DNA from: an uncultured cyanobacterium
GTDB taxonomy: Bacteria > Cyanobacteriota > Cyanobacteriia > Cyanobacteriales > Nostocaceae
Assembly (NCBI GenBank): GCA_903903925.1
Contig: CAIVAU010000241.1
Location: 1 to 46,797 of the forward strand
DNA length: 46,797 nucleotides
Direction of reading: 5' to 3'
The position numbers were made by a program, and so were the translations under genes. The notes under the pieces are model-generated. The model ran no database searches, had not been told where the DNA came from, and saw only the letters and a list, made by a program, of their open reading frames with translations. This document shows, one piece after another, positions 17,771 through 25,770 of the stretch. The stretch's first letter is position 1; the number at the start of each line of letters is the position of its first letter.

Positions 17771-18171
17771 TGAGATTGATCGAAATCTAGGGTAAGCGCG
17801 TCTCAAACCCTATTTTTCGGTTCCTCGACCACTTGATGAGGCGATGGAAACTCAGTATTAATGTCGTCAAGTCGCTTCTCGAAAGTCAAAATTCAAAAAC
17901 GGTCATGGTTTATTTTGGTAGTGGTAGTGAAAACATCAAGATTTTTGATAAACCAACGTCCAGCCCTGCATTCAAATATACGAAAGTGGCTTGGGTAAAT
18001 AATAGTGCCATTCATGGGATACAATCAAAGTATGTTCAAGGAAAGCCCCTATTGGGGTAGGGGCGAGGAACTATAGTCTAGTTAGCTTTGAGGAACATTA
18101 CTAGGTTGATAGCGGAGATAGCGCCGCCTGAAGGCGACGGTTCGCCTAGGCTTGTGAGACATCCGGGTTTA
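17771..18171. other. Spacer, no supported gene
   Basis: The stretch holds GC-rich short inverted repeats near 18128-18155 (CGCCGCCTGAAGGCG and GGTTCGCC). A possible 75 codon frame at 17833 has no recognisable features and was not accepted. Confidence 0.4.
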
Positions 18172-18327
18172 CTATTGTTGATTCTGGCGACGCCGGATAA
18201 TTTCGATCAGTTGCTCGTCTGATTCTAGAGGTTTAGCGTTCGCTGCTATCCGATCTGATAATTCATAAAAAGCTTCGTCATCATCTCGGTGTTCGAGCAC
18301 ATATTGTTTTAATTTGGCTTTACTCAT
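18172..18327 (-). CDS. DUF6887-like small protein
   Basis: The 51 aa protein reads MSKAKLKQYVLEHRDDDEAF, then YELSDRIAANAKPLESDEQL, matching the common cyanobacterial small protein with the YVLEHRDDDEAFYxLxDR signature. It overlaps the end of the upstream gene by 8 bp. The pair is widespread and has no proven function; its overlapping layout makes a toxin-antitoxin-like unit possible. Confidence 0.7.
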   Translation of the reverse strand: MSKAKLKQYVLEHRDDDEAFYELSDRIAANAKPLESDEQLIEIIRRRQNQQ

Positions 18328-18541
18328 TACTTTGAAGTTCGGCTTCGTCATATACCACTCTTCCTTGCTTAGTTACTATGATCTCAAATTCGTCTTGCTC
18401 TCCTGCCAAAATTATTAACCTCCCTGTCCTCTCATCCACACGTACAAGGTTAATCGGGGTGTACATGCTTGTTAACAGATAACACAACCTAAATAATTCG
18501 TCTTTTTGTTTCGATGTTGGTTCAAGCATTGATCTCACCAC
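18320..18541 (-). CDS. DUF6888-like small protein
   Basis: The 73 aa protein contains LCYLLTSMYTPINLVRVDER and TGRLIILAGEQDEFEIIVTK, the pattern of the small cyanobacterial protein usually encoded just upstream of the DUF6887-like one. No catalytic residues stand out. An alternative start is M5 (18529). Confidence 0.68.
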   Translation of the reverse strand: MVRSMLEPTSKQKDELFRLCYLLTSMYTPINLVRVDERTGRLIILAGEQDEFEIIVTKQGRVVYDEAELQSNE

Positions 18542-18994
18542 TTTACACGATCAAAGCAGAAAGCCCACGAGGCACTCGTGTTGGGCGGGGACAAGGTTCA
18601 GTCGTCCTTCTCCCCATGGGAGACCCTGCGCGAACAGGCGTGGAAGGAGGCAAATAGCATTCGGTTAAGAGCGATCGCCACTCTCAGCCTCGTAGGCTTT
18701 CTACTTTGATACTGTAATTTGACTGAACCAACATTTTCCAAACTACCTCTTAATACCGAAAATTTAGCTTCCAGCATGTCACTTCATCAATCTTAGACTT
18801 TTTTAGTCGTTCGCTGCTAACAGAAAAATTTCAGCTAACAACTAACCTAAAAATAGGTCTAGAAAAAGGTTTATGACTTCAACACATTGTCAAAAAGTGC
18901 TAAAAATGCTTAACGACAAGTTACTCGAAGCTTATGAAAGATACTACGGGGACTTGAAGATTGGGGATATGTCTCCCGAAGAATTCATCAAAAC
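18542..18994. other. Spacer upstream of the small-protein pair
   Basis: A stem-loop is present near 18561-18585 (GCCCACGAG with CTCGTGTTGGGC). Palindromic GCGATCGC occurs near 18671. A plus-strand frame from 18873 runs antisense into the recombinase and was rejected. Nothing else is supported. Confidence 0.4.
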
Positions 18995-20401
18995 CTACGG
19001 ACGCATTGAGGACAGGGCTAATGGCAATTTAAAAGTAGGAGTTATAGCCCCTGAAGAATCCACTTCAATCTTCTCTACGAACTCAGCCAACGTTAACCGG
19101 AGTTCTGAATCATCCAATGACTCCCAGAATGTAGCCTGAGAGGCGATCGCTATTTTTCTCTTCGCATTCTCAAAAACATACCTATCAACAATTCTCACAG
19201 GGGTTGATAGGGTGTTAATCGTTACCTCTATTTTGGCGATCGCTTGAATAATATCAGGATTGGAACTCCGAAGCCCCCGTAAAACCGTCAATTCATTGGT
19301 TAAGGCTTCGATTTTCTCAGTGTTCACAACTTGTGTCGTTGCTGACTGACTTTCTAAATGCTCGATTAATTCCGGTGCATTATCACACAAAGCCGTAATC
19401 GTTTTCGCTATTATTTCTCGCAGTCTAGTACATTTGGAATTTTTGCAATGGTACTTACCAGGTTTATTGTAATTCACGCATCGCATATACTCTGTTCTTG
19501 TTTTGTGTCGTGAAAAGTTACGATACATCCCTCCCCCACAATGTGTACATCTAATTAAGCCCGCCAACGGGTAATCGCCACGGGTTGATTTTGCAGAACT
19601 GCGATATTTCCTATTCGCTGACAACTTATTTTGGATTGCATCTACTGTTGCTGAGGTTATTAAAGCTTCGTGGGTGTTAAAATTTATTATTGGTTCCCGA
19701 TTAATCCCTTTTTTCTTTTTAATGAAATAAGCTGTATGCCCTTGCAATGCTAGGTTTTTGACCCAATCTCGCAAGCCTGCAACAGTAAAAACGACTTCAT
19801 ACTCTGTATAAATGTGATTGCAGACATCCTTAAGCGATCGCATCTCCAGTGTTAAATCAATAATAATCTTTGCTAACTCGAAGTAAGTTTTACCAGACTT
19901 TTCATGAATATTGTTATTAGGAATCAAACGATGCTTGTCGTCTTTGGCATATCCAAATGGAGGAATGCAAAACTTTAGTTGCTGTCGAAAATATTCGGTT
20001 CCCTGTTTTATCCGTTGAGATAAAAGCCTGGATTCAAACTCGGCCAGCCCCGACATTTGGTTAATACTGAACCAACCAAAAGGACTATTCGGATCGACTG
20101 GTGCGTCCAATACTCGGAGGTTAACATTACACCTCACGAAAATGTCTATCGCCTTATGAATAGTAATAACACTCCTACCCAGGCGATCAATGCGAGTTAT
20201 GATAATTTCGTCAACTTGATTTTGTTGCGCCAGCTTCAGCAACTCGTTAAATTGCTTTCTAGAATCACTACGTCCAGACTCAATATCTATCAATACTTCC
20301 GTTGCACCCGCTGCTTTTAATCTCGCTATCTGCTGGTTTAGTGCGTCAAATTCCTCAGCCTGTTCTTGTGTACTAACGCGGGCGTAACCGTAAACTCTCA
20401 T
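18995..20401 (-). CDS. Large serine recombinase of the nifE element (xis-type)
   Basis: The 468 aa protein has an N-terminal resolvase domain with the catalytic serine in YGYARVSTQEQ (Ser10), SGRSDSRKQF and the TRIDRLGRSV arginine motif. A recombinase domain (residues about 165-280) and a zinc ribbon (CTHCGGGMYRNF ... MRC ... YHC) follow, then a helical C-terminus. It starts 32 bp after the truncated nifE' frame stops and reads in the same direction, so it could be transcribed from the nif operon until excision. It is most similar in this window to the nifH-element recombinase. Confidence 0.93.
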   Translation of the reverse strand: MRVYGYARVSTQEQAEEFDALNQQIARLKAAGATEVLIDIESGRSDSRKQFNELLKLAQQNQVDEIIITRIDRLGRSVITIHKAIDIFVRCNVNLRVLDAPVDPNSPFGWFSINQMSGLAEFESRLLSQRIKQGTEYFRQQLKFCIPPFGYAKDDKHRLIPNNNIHEKSGKTYFELAKIIIDLTLEMRSLKDVCNHIYTEYEVVFTVAGLRDWVKNLALQGHTAYFIKKKKGINREPIINFNTHEALITSATVDAIQNKLSANRKYRSSAKSTRGDYPLAGLIRCTHCGGGMYRNFSRHKTRTEYMRCVNYNKPGKYHCKNSKCTRLREIIAKTITALCDNAPELIEHLESQSATTQVVNTEKIEALTNELTVLRGLRSSNPDIIQAIAKIEVTINTLSTPVRIVDRYVFENAKRKIAIASQATFWESLDDSELRLTLAEFVEKIEVDSSGAITPTFKLPLALSSMRP

Positions 20402-20433
20402 GGGAATCTGTTCAAATCAGTCCCAAAATCATA

Positions 20434-21021
20434 TCATAAAAGGTATGTTTCTGAGTGTTCTGGTTCAGCAGTACCGACAACATACTCTAGTAAAGCTTCC
20501 CCACCAAGGCGGTTACCAAGGTTTTTGCTCCCAACAAATCCTGGGGTATTTACGGGGATGATAGGGATGCCTGTTTTCTTAGCAGCAGCTTTGCAAACTG
20601 CTTCTAGATCGTCACCAATCAGGGCGGTGACGCAGGTGGAGTAAACAAACACCGCAGTGGGTTTGTAGCGATCTTTGATTTCCAGAATGGCTTTATACAG
20701 CTTTTTTTCACCACCAAAGATGACATCATTCTCATCCATGTCAGTGGTAAAGCCCGTCTTGTACAACATTGGCCCAGAGGAGAGACTACCGCGACTTCCC
20801 CAAGTACCAGAGCAGGCGATCGGTCCGTGGACTAAATGAGCAGCATCAGTAATTGGCACTAGAGCAATCATCGCACCGTCAAAGGCACAACCCCCTTGAG
20901 CAGCTCCGGGCTTCGGTTGTTGCGCACAAGACTTGTTTTTCTTCTCCCCATGCTTTTGGTGATTATGTTCGCATCCAGGCTCAGTGAGTAGCTCGTTGAT
21001 TTTGCCTTGGGTGATTTTCAT
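20434..21021 (-). CDS. nifE: nifE, 5' part (split by DNA element)
   Basis: Residues 1-188 of NifE, ending at the core (AEPE at 20458-20467), followed by seven element-coded residues and a stop at 20434. Cluster-ligand regions are visible: IACSGTWGSRGSLSS-type and STCVTALIGDDLE. The N-terminus has an extra His/Cys-rich stretch (CEHNHQKHGEKKNKSCAQQ). The rest of the gene is at 10493-11377, 9 kb away. Confidence 0.93.
   Translation of the reverse strand: MKITQGKINELLTEPGCEHNHQKHGEKKNKSCAQQPKPGAAQGGCAFDGAMIALVPITDAAHLVHGPIACSGTWGSRGSLSSGPMLYKTGFTTDMDENDVIFGGEKKLYKAILEIKDRYKPTAVFVYSTCVTALIGDDLEAVCKAAAKKTGIPIIPVNTPGFVGSKNLGNRLGGEALLEYVVGTAEPEHSETYLL
20458..20467. other. Crossover core of the nifE element, right copy
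   Basis: TTCTGGTTCA, direct partner of 11378-11387. See the left copy for the rejoined reading frame. Confidence 0.88.
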
Positions 21022-21093
21022 CTCTCTGTTTGTGGTTGTTAGTTGTTGGTTATTAATTGTTAGTTGTTGGTTGTAGAAGAGTAATACTAACCA

Positions 21094-21420
21094 CTAACAA
21101 ATATATTTCGTCACATCCTCTCCACATTCATCCGAGAGGTAAGATAAAGCACGGAAACGCAAGCCCACCAGATTGTCATATAATGGATTTAGTTTGCACA
21201 GTGGTGGGACGTGGAAGCTGCGTCCAAATAATTTAAGATCTCGCTCAAAGGGGCAACAGCAAGGAATCGTTTGGCAAATTAGATGTGCAAGGCGATAATT
21301 TTTAACCTGAATTCTATCCACCCAAGCACGTAAAGGATTTAGAAGAAATGAGAAACGGGATTTTTGATGGTTGGGTGGATGATAATTATCATGATGATGA
21401 TCGTGAGTAACAGATTCCAT
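21094..21420 (-). CDS. Mo-dependent nitrogenase-associated protein (Mo-nitro_C family)
   Basis: The 108 aa protein lies between nifK and nifE as in Anabaena. The conserved block is RIQVKNYRLAHLICQTIPCC, then CPFERDLKLFGRSFHVPPLC-KLNPLY and YLSDECGEDVTKYI. The N-terminus is His-rich (THDHHHDNYHPPNHQ), which may bind metal. The role is unknown; it belongs to the operon by direction and position. Confidence 0.85.
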   Translation of the reverse strand: MESVTHDHHHDNYHPPNHQKSRFSFLLNPLRAWVDRIQVKNYRLAHLICQTIPCCCPFERDLKLFGRSFHVPPLCKLNPLYDNLVGLRFRALSYLSDECGEDVTKYIC

Positions 21421-21592
21421 ACTATTTTCCTTAAGAAAAAGTAAAAAGTTAAAATGAAGAAGAATTCAGGAGCCAGAATCAATGAGTGGGGCATTCAAAA
21501 CCGCATTCAATTCTGAATTCTATTTCTGAAAGGAGAGATAACAGGAGCCGTTTGTTGCCGTGAAGACAGATACTAAACCCTTATAGATTCTG

Positions 21593-21657
<65 letters not shown>

Positions 21658-21702
21658 TTTCAACTTTTTACTTGGTTGACACGTCGCAGGTTGATGGAAT
21701 TC

Positions 21703-21960
21703 CTAACGAATTAAGTCGAAGGAAATATCCGTCTTAGATGGAATGTTGGTGTTGTGATCAATGTCGTCGAAAATGGCATTCACAACCCAGTTGAGCATGT
21801 TAATCGCACCTTGATATCCAATAGTAGAGTAGCGGTGCAGGTGATGGCGATCCATGATCGGATAGCCAATTCTGATTAAGGGTGTTTTGGTATCGCGCCA
21901 CAAGTACTTACCGTAGGAGTTACCGATGAAGAAGTCTACAGGTTCAGTGAACATTAGACT
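21703..21960 (-). CDS. nifK: nifK, 3' part (split by DNA element)
   Basis: This part codes for the last 82 residues of NifK after the core (FTEPVDFFIGNSYGKYLWRD ... DRHHLHRYSTIGYQGAINML). Joined to 33242-34528 (429 aa) it gives a 511 aa beta subunit, the normal length. Read alone from the core ATG it could make an 83 aa peptide, but no ribosome site supports that. Confidence 0.93.
   Translation of the reverse strand, partial: SLMFTEPVDFFIGNSYGKYLWRDTKTPLIRIGYPIMDRHHLHRYSTIGYQGAINMLNWVVNAIFDDIDHNTNIPSKTDISFDLIR
21952..21960. other. Crossover core of the nifK element, left copy
   Basis: CATTAGACT (coding strand AGTCTAATG, codons S-L-M) recurs at 33242-33250. Joining gives HLRSLM-FTEPV, the expected NifK sequence. 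Confidence 0.88.
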
Positions 21961-21961
21961 G

Positions 21962-21981
21962 CTAATGCGCTCTCTATCAGG
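21962..21981 (+). repeat. Terminal inverted repeat of nifK element, left
   Basis: CTAATGCGCTCTCTATCAGG, 1 bp inside the left core. The same sequence with one change (CTCTTTATC) is found on the minus strand at 33228-33247. Probable recombinase-binding arm. Confidence 0.8.
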
Positions 21982-22013
21982 TAAAATGGTCTAAGACTTC
22001 TATCGGTTGCTAT

Positions 22014-23564
22014 ATGGACGTTTGGGCTTACGCACGGGTTTCAACGGATGAGCAAAATGAAGACGAAGGTGCTTTGATCAAGCAAATGCGTCGGTTGCGT
22101 AGTGCTGGGGCAACACAAATATATTACGATGTGGAAAGTCGTACTAGTGATAAGCGCAAAGGGCTTCTGAAGTTGATTGAGGATATTAACGCATCCCCAC
22201 CAGGCAAAGTGTCGAAGCTGCTCTTCATTCGGATTGACCGTTTAACATCTTCATCAATGACTTTTTATCTTTTGATGAATGCGTTGAAAAAGAAAAACAT
22301 ACAACCATGTGCGTTAGATGAACCATTTGATTTATCGAGTATTGGCGGTGAGTTGACAATTGACGTTCGATTGGCAGCAAGTAAGTATGAGGTGAAAATG
22401 CTGGCTATGCGAGTCAAGAAAGAGCGAGATACGCGCAAAGCTAATAAGAAACCCCATTGGAATGCACCATTGGGATATGTGGTTGACGGTGACAAGTACA
22501 AACGCGATCACCGACCTTGTGTTTGTTTGATTGAAGGGAAGAAGGAATTAACGCGATCGCAATTAATGCGATTTGTATTTGACACTTTCTTGGCAGTAGG
22601 TACAGTTTCACAAACGACTAAACAATTACACGGTATTCTAGGTATTCAAGCAAACGCAGTACAAAAGCCCAAGAACGATGAAGTTAACTTGCTTTTCAAA
22701 GAAGATGAAATTTTATTAGAGAATCTGAACAAATCTCGTGGCGGCGGATTAAGTCTGCGTTATCCTCACACTGGGTTAAAGTGGTCAGTTTCTGGTTTGC
22801 GGTCTATTCTTGTAAATCCTGTGTATGCTGGGGGGACACTGTACAACACCCTAGTTCACTCCAGAGGACACAGGAAACCATTTGATGAATGGGAAGTGAC
22901 CTGGGGTACTCATGAAGATGAAGCGATTATTACCCGTGAAGAACACGAACGCATTAAGTCAATGATTCGTAGCAACCGTAAAAATCGGTGGGCAACTGAA
23001 CAGAAGTATACTAACCCATTTGCCAACTTAGTCAAGTGTGTTCATTGCGGTGCTGCTTACAGTCGCCAGTGTAAGAAATTAGTTAAGAAAAAGAATTTTG
23101 TGAGACACCACTACCAGTGTAGTTTCTATCGTACTGGGGCTTGTAGTAATGGGAGAATGATTTCTTCTGACGAACTAGAAGCACAAGTCATTAATTATCT
23201 AGTGTGTGAGGCTGAACGCTTAGCTGAATTAGTAGAAAAAGAGGTTGAAACAAAAGCAGAATCACCAGAATTAAAAACACTTAGAGCATCTTTAAATACC
23301 CTCGAAGCCCTGCCATCTAATCCTGCCATTGAGAGAGCTAAGCAAGATATTCTGATGCAGATTGCTGATGCGATCGCTACCACAAATAATACATCAAAAC
23401 ATTATCTCATTGCGAAAGAACGGATTATGGTTGCGTTTTCAAACCAGAGGTATTGGCAAGGGCTGGAACCGCAGGATAAGCAAGCTTTACTTCAAGGTTG
23501 TGTCAAGAAAATAATGGTAGATGGCAACCTAGTCACTGCGGTCGAATTGCTACACTTGCATTAA
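22014..23564 (+). CDS. XisF-like large serine recombinase of the nifK element
   Basis: The 516 aa protein begins MDVWAYARVSTDEQ (Ser10 catalytic), has the FIRIDRLTSSS arginine motif, a LDEPFDLSSIGGELTIDVRL segment, a recombinase domain with RSILVNPVYAGG, a zinc ribbon (CVHCGAAYSRQ ... YQCSFYRTGACSN) and a C-terminal KERIMVAFSNQRYWQGLEPQ tail. These features and the size match the fdxN-element recombinase at 45050 much better than the other two. It starts 53 bp inside the left core and reads away from nifK, so it needs its own promoter. Confidence 0.93.
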   Translation: MDVWAYARVSTDEQNEDEGALIKQMRRLRSAGATQIYYDVESRTSDKRKGLLKLIEDINASPPGKVSKLLFIRIDRLTSSSMTFYLLMNALKKKNIQPCALDEPFDLSSIGGELTIDVRLAASKYEVKMLAMRVKKERDTRKANKKPHWNAPLGYVVDGDKYKRDHRPCVCLIEGKKELTRSQLMRFVFDTFLAVGTVSQTTKQLHGILGIQANAVQKPKNDEVNLLFKEDEILLENLNKSRGGGLSLRYPHTGLKWSVSGLRSILVNPVYAGGTLYNTLVHSRGHRKPFDEWEVTWGTHEDEAIITREEHERIKSMIRSNRKNRWATEQKYTNPFANLVKCVHCGAAYSRQCKKLVKKKNFVRHHYQCSFYRTGACSNGRMISSDELEAQVINYLVCEAERLAELVEKEVETKAESPELKTLRASLNTLEALPSNPAIERAKQDILMQIADAIATTNNTSKHYLIAKERIMVAFSNQRYWQGLEPQDKQALLQGCVKKIMVDGNLVTAVELLHLH

Positions 23565-23569
23565 AGTCA

Positions 23570-23710
23570 TTAAGCGGCGTTACACTTGCGGCGATTGGGT
23601 TTGCTCTCCTTTTGCTTCTGCATCTGTGAGGCTTGTTGTAGCTGTGCCTCACGTTGCTCAAACTCTATTATAGTTCGAGCAACTAATTCTGCTAGAGTTT
23701 CATATTTCAT
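23570..23710 (-). CDS. Small unknown protein convergent with recombinase
   Basis: The 46 aa frame reads MKYETLAELVARTIIEFEQR then EAQLQQASQMQKQKESKPNR: one helix with a basic tail. It ends 5 bp from the recombinase stop on the other strand. No family is recognised. The composition suggests a small DNA- or protein-binding helix, but it could also be non-coding. Confidence 0.45.
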   Translation of the reverse strand: MKYETLAELVARTIIEFEQREAQLQQASQMQKQKESKPNRRKCNAA

Positions 23711-23850
23711 AGTCGATTTCTAACACTTTTTTAAGCATAACTGCAAATAAAAAATATTCTGTTAGAGGCGAGCTTTTTGTATGTGCTATTTATCTAGCTT
23801 TTCATGAATTTATGAGTTATTTTCAGTATTAGCTTCATTATTTTTAACCT

Positions 23851-24006
23851 AATGTTGAATTGGAAAGGTCACGTTTCTACAAGTCGATGACAAGCTATGC
23901 CGACCATCGCATCTGGCAGGATGTATACGATGTTCCATCAGAGGCTGGAGTCCTTCATATCAAATTTACAGCGGATGCCGTGAAAAAGTCTCCGGAAATT
24001 TGCTGA
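23851..24006 (+). pseudogene. MqsR-type toxin remnant
   Basis: The frame reads RFYKSMTSYADHRIWQDVYD, then VPSEAGVLHIKFTADAV, like the C-terminal half of MqsR RNases. It then shifts to KKSPEIC-stop instead of the usual F-K-E end. No start codon or N-terminal half is present, and no MqsA partner. Confidence 0.6.
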
Positions 24007-24064
24007 GGACGCATCTAAAAGTAGAGGTTAAACTGAGCGAGAGTAAAAATTTTAGTAGCTATCT

Positions 24065-24763
24065 ATGAGGGAAATATTTGATCTGTTTCTCACGAATTCT
24101 CTGGCTAAACGAGCAGATCGCAAGCTACAACAAGGAGACTATAAGGGGGTAATTCAGGAATACAGTCAGGCGTTGTCTCGCGATCCAAATGATGCTATAT
24201 CTTATGGACACCGTGGTTATGCATTTGCTTTGCTGGGAGACCACAAAAGAGCGATAGAGGATTACAATCAAGCACTTCGTCTAGATCCATCTGCTGCTGC
24301 TGTTTATAACAACAGAGGTATCACTCGTGAGGCACTTGGAGATGTAAAAGGAGCTATTGAGGATTACAAGCGGGTGCTGTATATCGATTATTCAGATCCT
24401 CAAGCACATTTCCAACTTGGAGTTGCTTATGTAAAGTTGAAAAATTATGTTTATGCAGTTAGAGTTTTAAATCGTGCTATTGCACTCCGTTCAGAATATA
24501 TTTCGGCATACGCTTTTAGAGGTCTTGCGTATGCTGGATTAAATAAATATAAAGAAGCTCTTGAAAATTACGATCAGGCAATTAGTTTGAAAACTGACTA
24601 TGCAAAAGCTTATAAGTTTCGAGGTCTCGCTCATATAGAAATGGGAGATTATTCAGCGGCTATAGAAGATTTGCAAAAAGCTGCTGGACTCTTTTTTAAT
24701 CAAAACCAAACTGCGGAACATCAAGAACTGGTAGCTTTAATCAAAAAAATCCAGCAAGGTTAA
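24065..24763 (+). CDS. Tetratricopeptide-repeat protein
   Basis: The 232 aa protein is made of about six TPR units of 34 residues (for example YSQALSRDPNDAISYGHRGY and YNQALRLDPSAAAVYNNRGI), with no signal peptide, membrane segment or enzyme domain. It is a protein-interaction scaffold of unknown partner. A fragment of another gene follows directly. Confidence 0.85.
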   Translation: MREIFDLFLTNSLAKRADRKLQQGDYKGVIQEYSQALSRDPNDAISYGHRGYAFALLGDHKRAIEDYNQALRLDPSAAAVYNNRGITREALGDVKGAIEDYKRVLYIDYSDPQAHFQLGVAYVKLKNYVYAVRVLNRAIALRSEYISAYAFRGLAYAGLNKYKEALENYDQAISLKTDYAKAYKFRGLAHIEMGDYSAAIEDLQKAAGLFFNQNQTAEHQELVALIKKIQQG

Positions 24764-24764
24764 G

Positions 24765-24905
24765 TCAACTGCTTCCGAATGGGTAAAAGCTTTCCGTGAA
24801 TGGGCAGCAAATCATCATCATGATGCACTACCCCTTTCGGATTATGCGCTAAGTCGGGAAAGTATGTATGAGGATAATGCAAATATCAGCTACTCTCAAC
24901 TCTAA
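24765..24905 (+). pseudogene. Fragment of a small cyanobacterial antitoxin-like/unknown protein
   Basis: The frame ASEWVKAFREWAANHHHDAL, then PLSDYALSRESMYED, matches a common cyanobacterial short protein that carries FREWAxxHxxxxPLLSDEAISRESIYxDR. It has no start codon and begins at the TPR stop. Probably a remnant. Confidence 0.5.
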
Positions 24906-24964
24906 TGGACTCGTGTAAGCGATAATCAAGAAAGAATTAGGAATCAGGAACACAGAGGCGAACC

Positions 24965-25216
24965 ATGCACATTTTATCCCTTCATTATCCCGATGACTTA
25001 CTCATTATCTCCGGTAAATCACCCCAAGCATTGGAAGCAGAACTCACATTTTTACTTGCAGTCAAACTATTCGAGCTCCGCCGACTATCGCTTGGTAAAG
25101 CCGCCGCGTTTTGCAGTATGAACAAACCCCAGTTCATGTACGAACTAGGGCGTTTGCAGATCCCGGTTATTAACCTAGATGATGACCAAATTGCCGACGA
25201 ATTGCGCGATGATTAA
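24965..25216 (+). CDS. UPF0175-type antitoxin
   Basis: The 83 aa protein MHILSLHYPDDLLIISGKSP ... LSLGKAAAFCSMNKPQFMYELGRLQIP-VINLDDDQIADEL has the full UPF0175 pattern: a short strand, a helix and an HTH-like end. It overlaps the PIN gene by 8 bp and is the cognate antitoxin by position. Confidence 0.88.
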   Translation: MHILSLHYPDDLLIISGKSPQALEAELTFLLAVKLFELRRLSLGKAAAFCSMNKPQFMYELGRLQIPVINLDDDQIADELRDD

Positions 25217-25703
25217 CTCTGTCATTGTTGCCGATAGCAGCCCCCTCATCTCCTTGTCAATTATTGCGCAACTGGAACTTTTACCCCAACTCTATAGCAG
25301 AATATTACTTCCCCCAGCCGTATGGGATGAAGTAACAGTCAAAGGAGTAGGTTTACCTGGCGCAAAAGCCGTCAGTCAATTAACCTGGCTGGAAATTCAA
25401 ACCCCTGAAGCTCTGATATTAGAACCATTATCAATTCTAGTGGATCGTGGAGAAGCTGAAGCTATTGCCTTGGCTCAGTCCACTCCAAATAGTACAGTAC
25501 TTTTGGATGATGCTCAAGCGCGACGGGTTGCAGAACGCTTAGGAATTCGCCGGATAGGTACTCTTGGCATTTTACGTAAGGCGAAAAAAGCAGGCTTGAT
25601 TGTTGAGATTAAAGTATACATTGAGCAGTTACGCACCAATGGAATTTATATCCGACCTAGCCTCATTGATGCAGTGCTACGGGATGTCGGAGAAATAGAC
25701 TAA
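25209..25703 (+). CDS. PIN-domain toxin (DUF3368 family)
   Basis: The 164 aa protein starts at ATG 25209 (an upstream in-frame start at 25179 would lie within the antitoxin). All PIN acidic positions are present: VIVADSSPLISL, VDRGEAEAIALA, TVLLDDAQARRVA. It is expected to be an Mg-dependent RNase inhibited by the preceding protein. Unlike the copy in the nifE element (FNSS), it keeps the first Asp. Confidence 0.88.
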   Translation: MINSVIVADSSPLISLSIIAQLELLPQLYSRILLPPAVWDEVTVKGVGLPGAKAVSQLTWLEIQTPEALILEPLSILVDRGEAEAIALAQSTPNSTVLLDDAQARRVAERLGIRRIGTLGILRKAKKAGLIVEIKVYIEQLRTNGIYIRPSLIDAVLRDVGEID

Positions 25704-25770
25704 TTACGAGTTCAGATAATTTATCAGTACCCCATTGCATTGATGCTGCTGTTAGTGGATTGTAGTTGTT

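Larger units (their letters stand above)
11378..20467. mobile_element. nifE element, 9,080 bp, with serine recombinase
   Basis: The element interrupts nifE between Glu188 and Phe189. It carries one intact recombinase at its right edge, reading in the nifE direction, plus a retropepsin-like cassette in two copies, a UPF0175/PIN pair, decayed parDE, a decayed STAND-NTPase gene, a Uma2 fragment, a porin and a DUF6888/DUF6887-like pair. The extent is core to core: 20458 minus 11378. That it is excised in heterocysts is inferred from the clean rejoining and from known nif elements. Confidence 0.9.

Noticed and set aside
17833..18060. 75 codon plus-strand frame after the porin
   Set aside because: No recognisable motif, no good ribosome site, and codon pattern unlike neighbours.
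18873..19139. Plus-strand 88 codon frame downstream of the nifE-element recombinase
   Set aside because: More than half of it is antisense to the recombinase 3' end, and the composition of that part is explained by the overlapping gene. The unique first 40 codons show no family.
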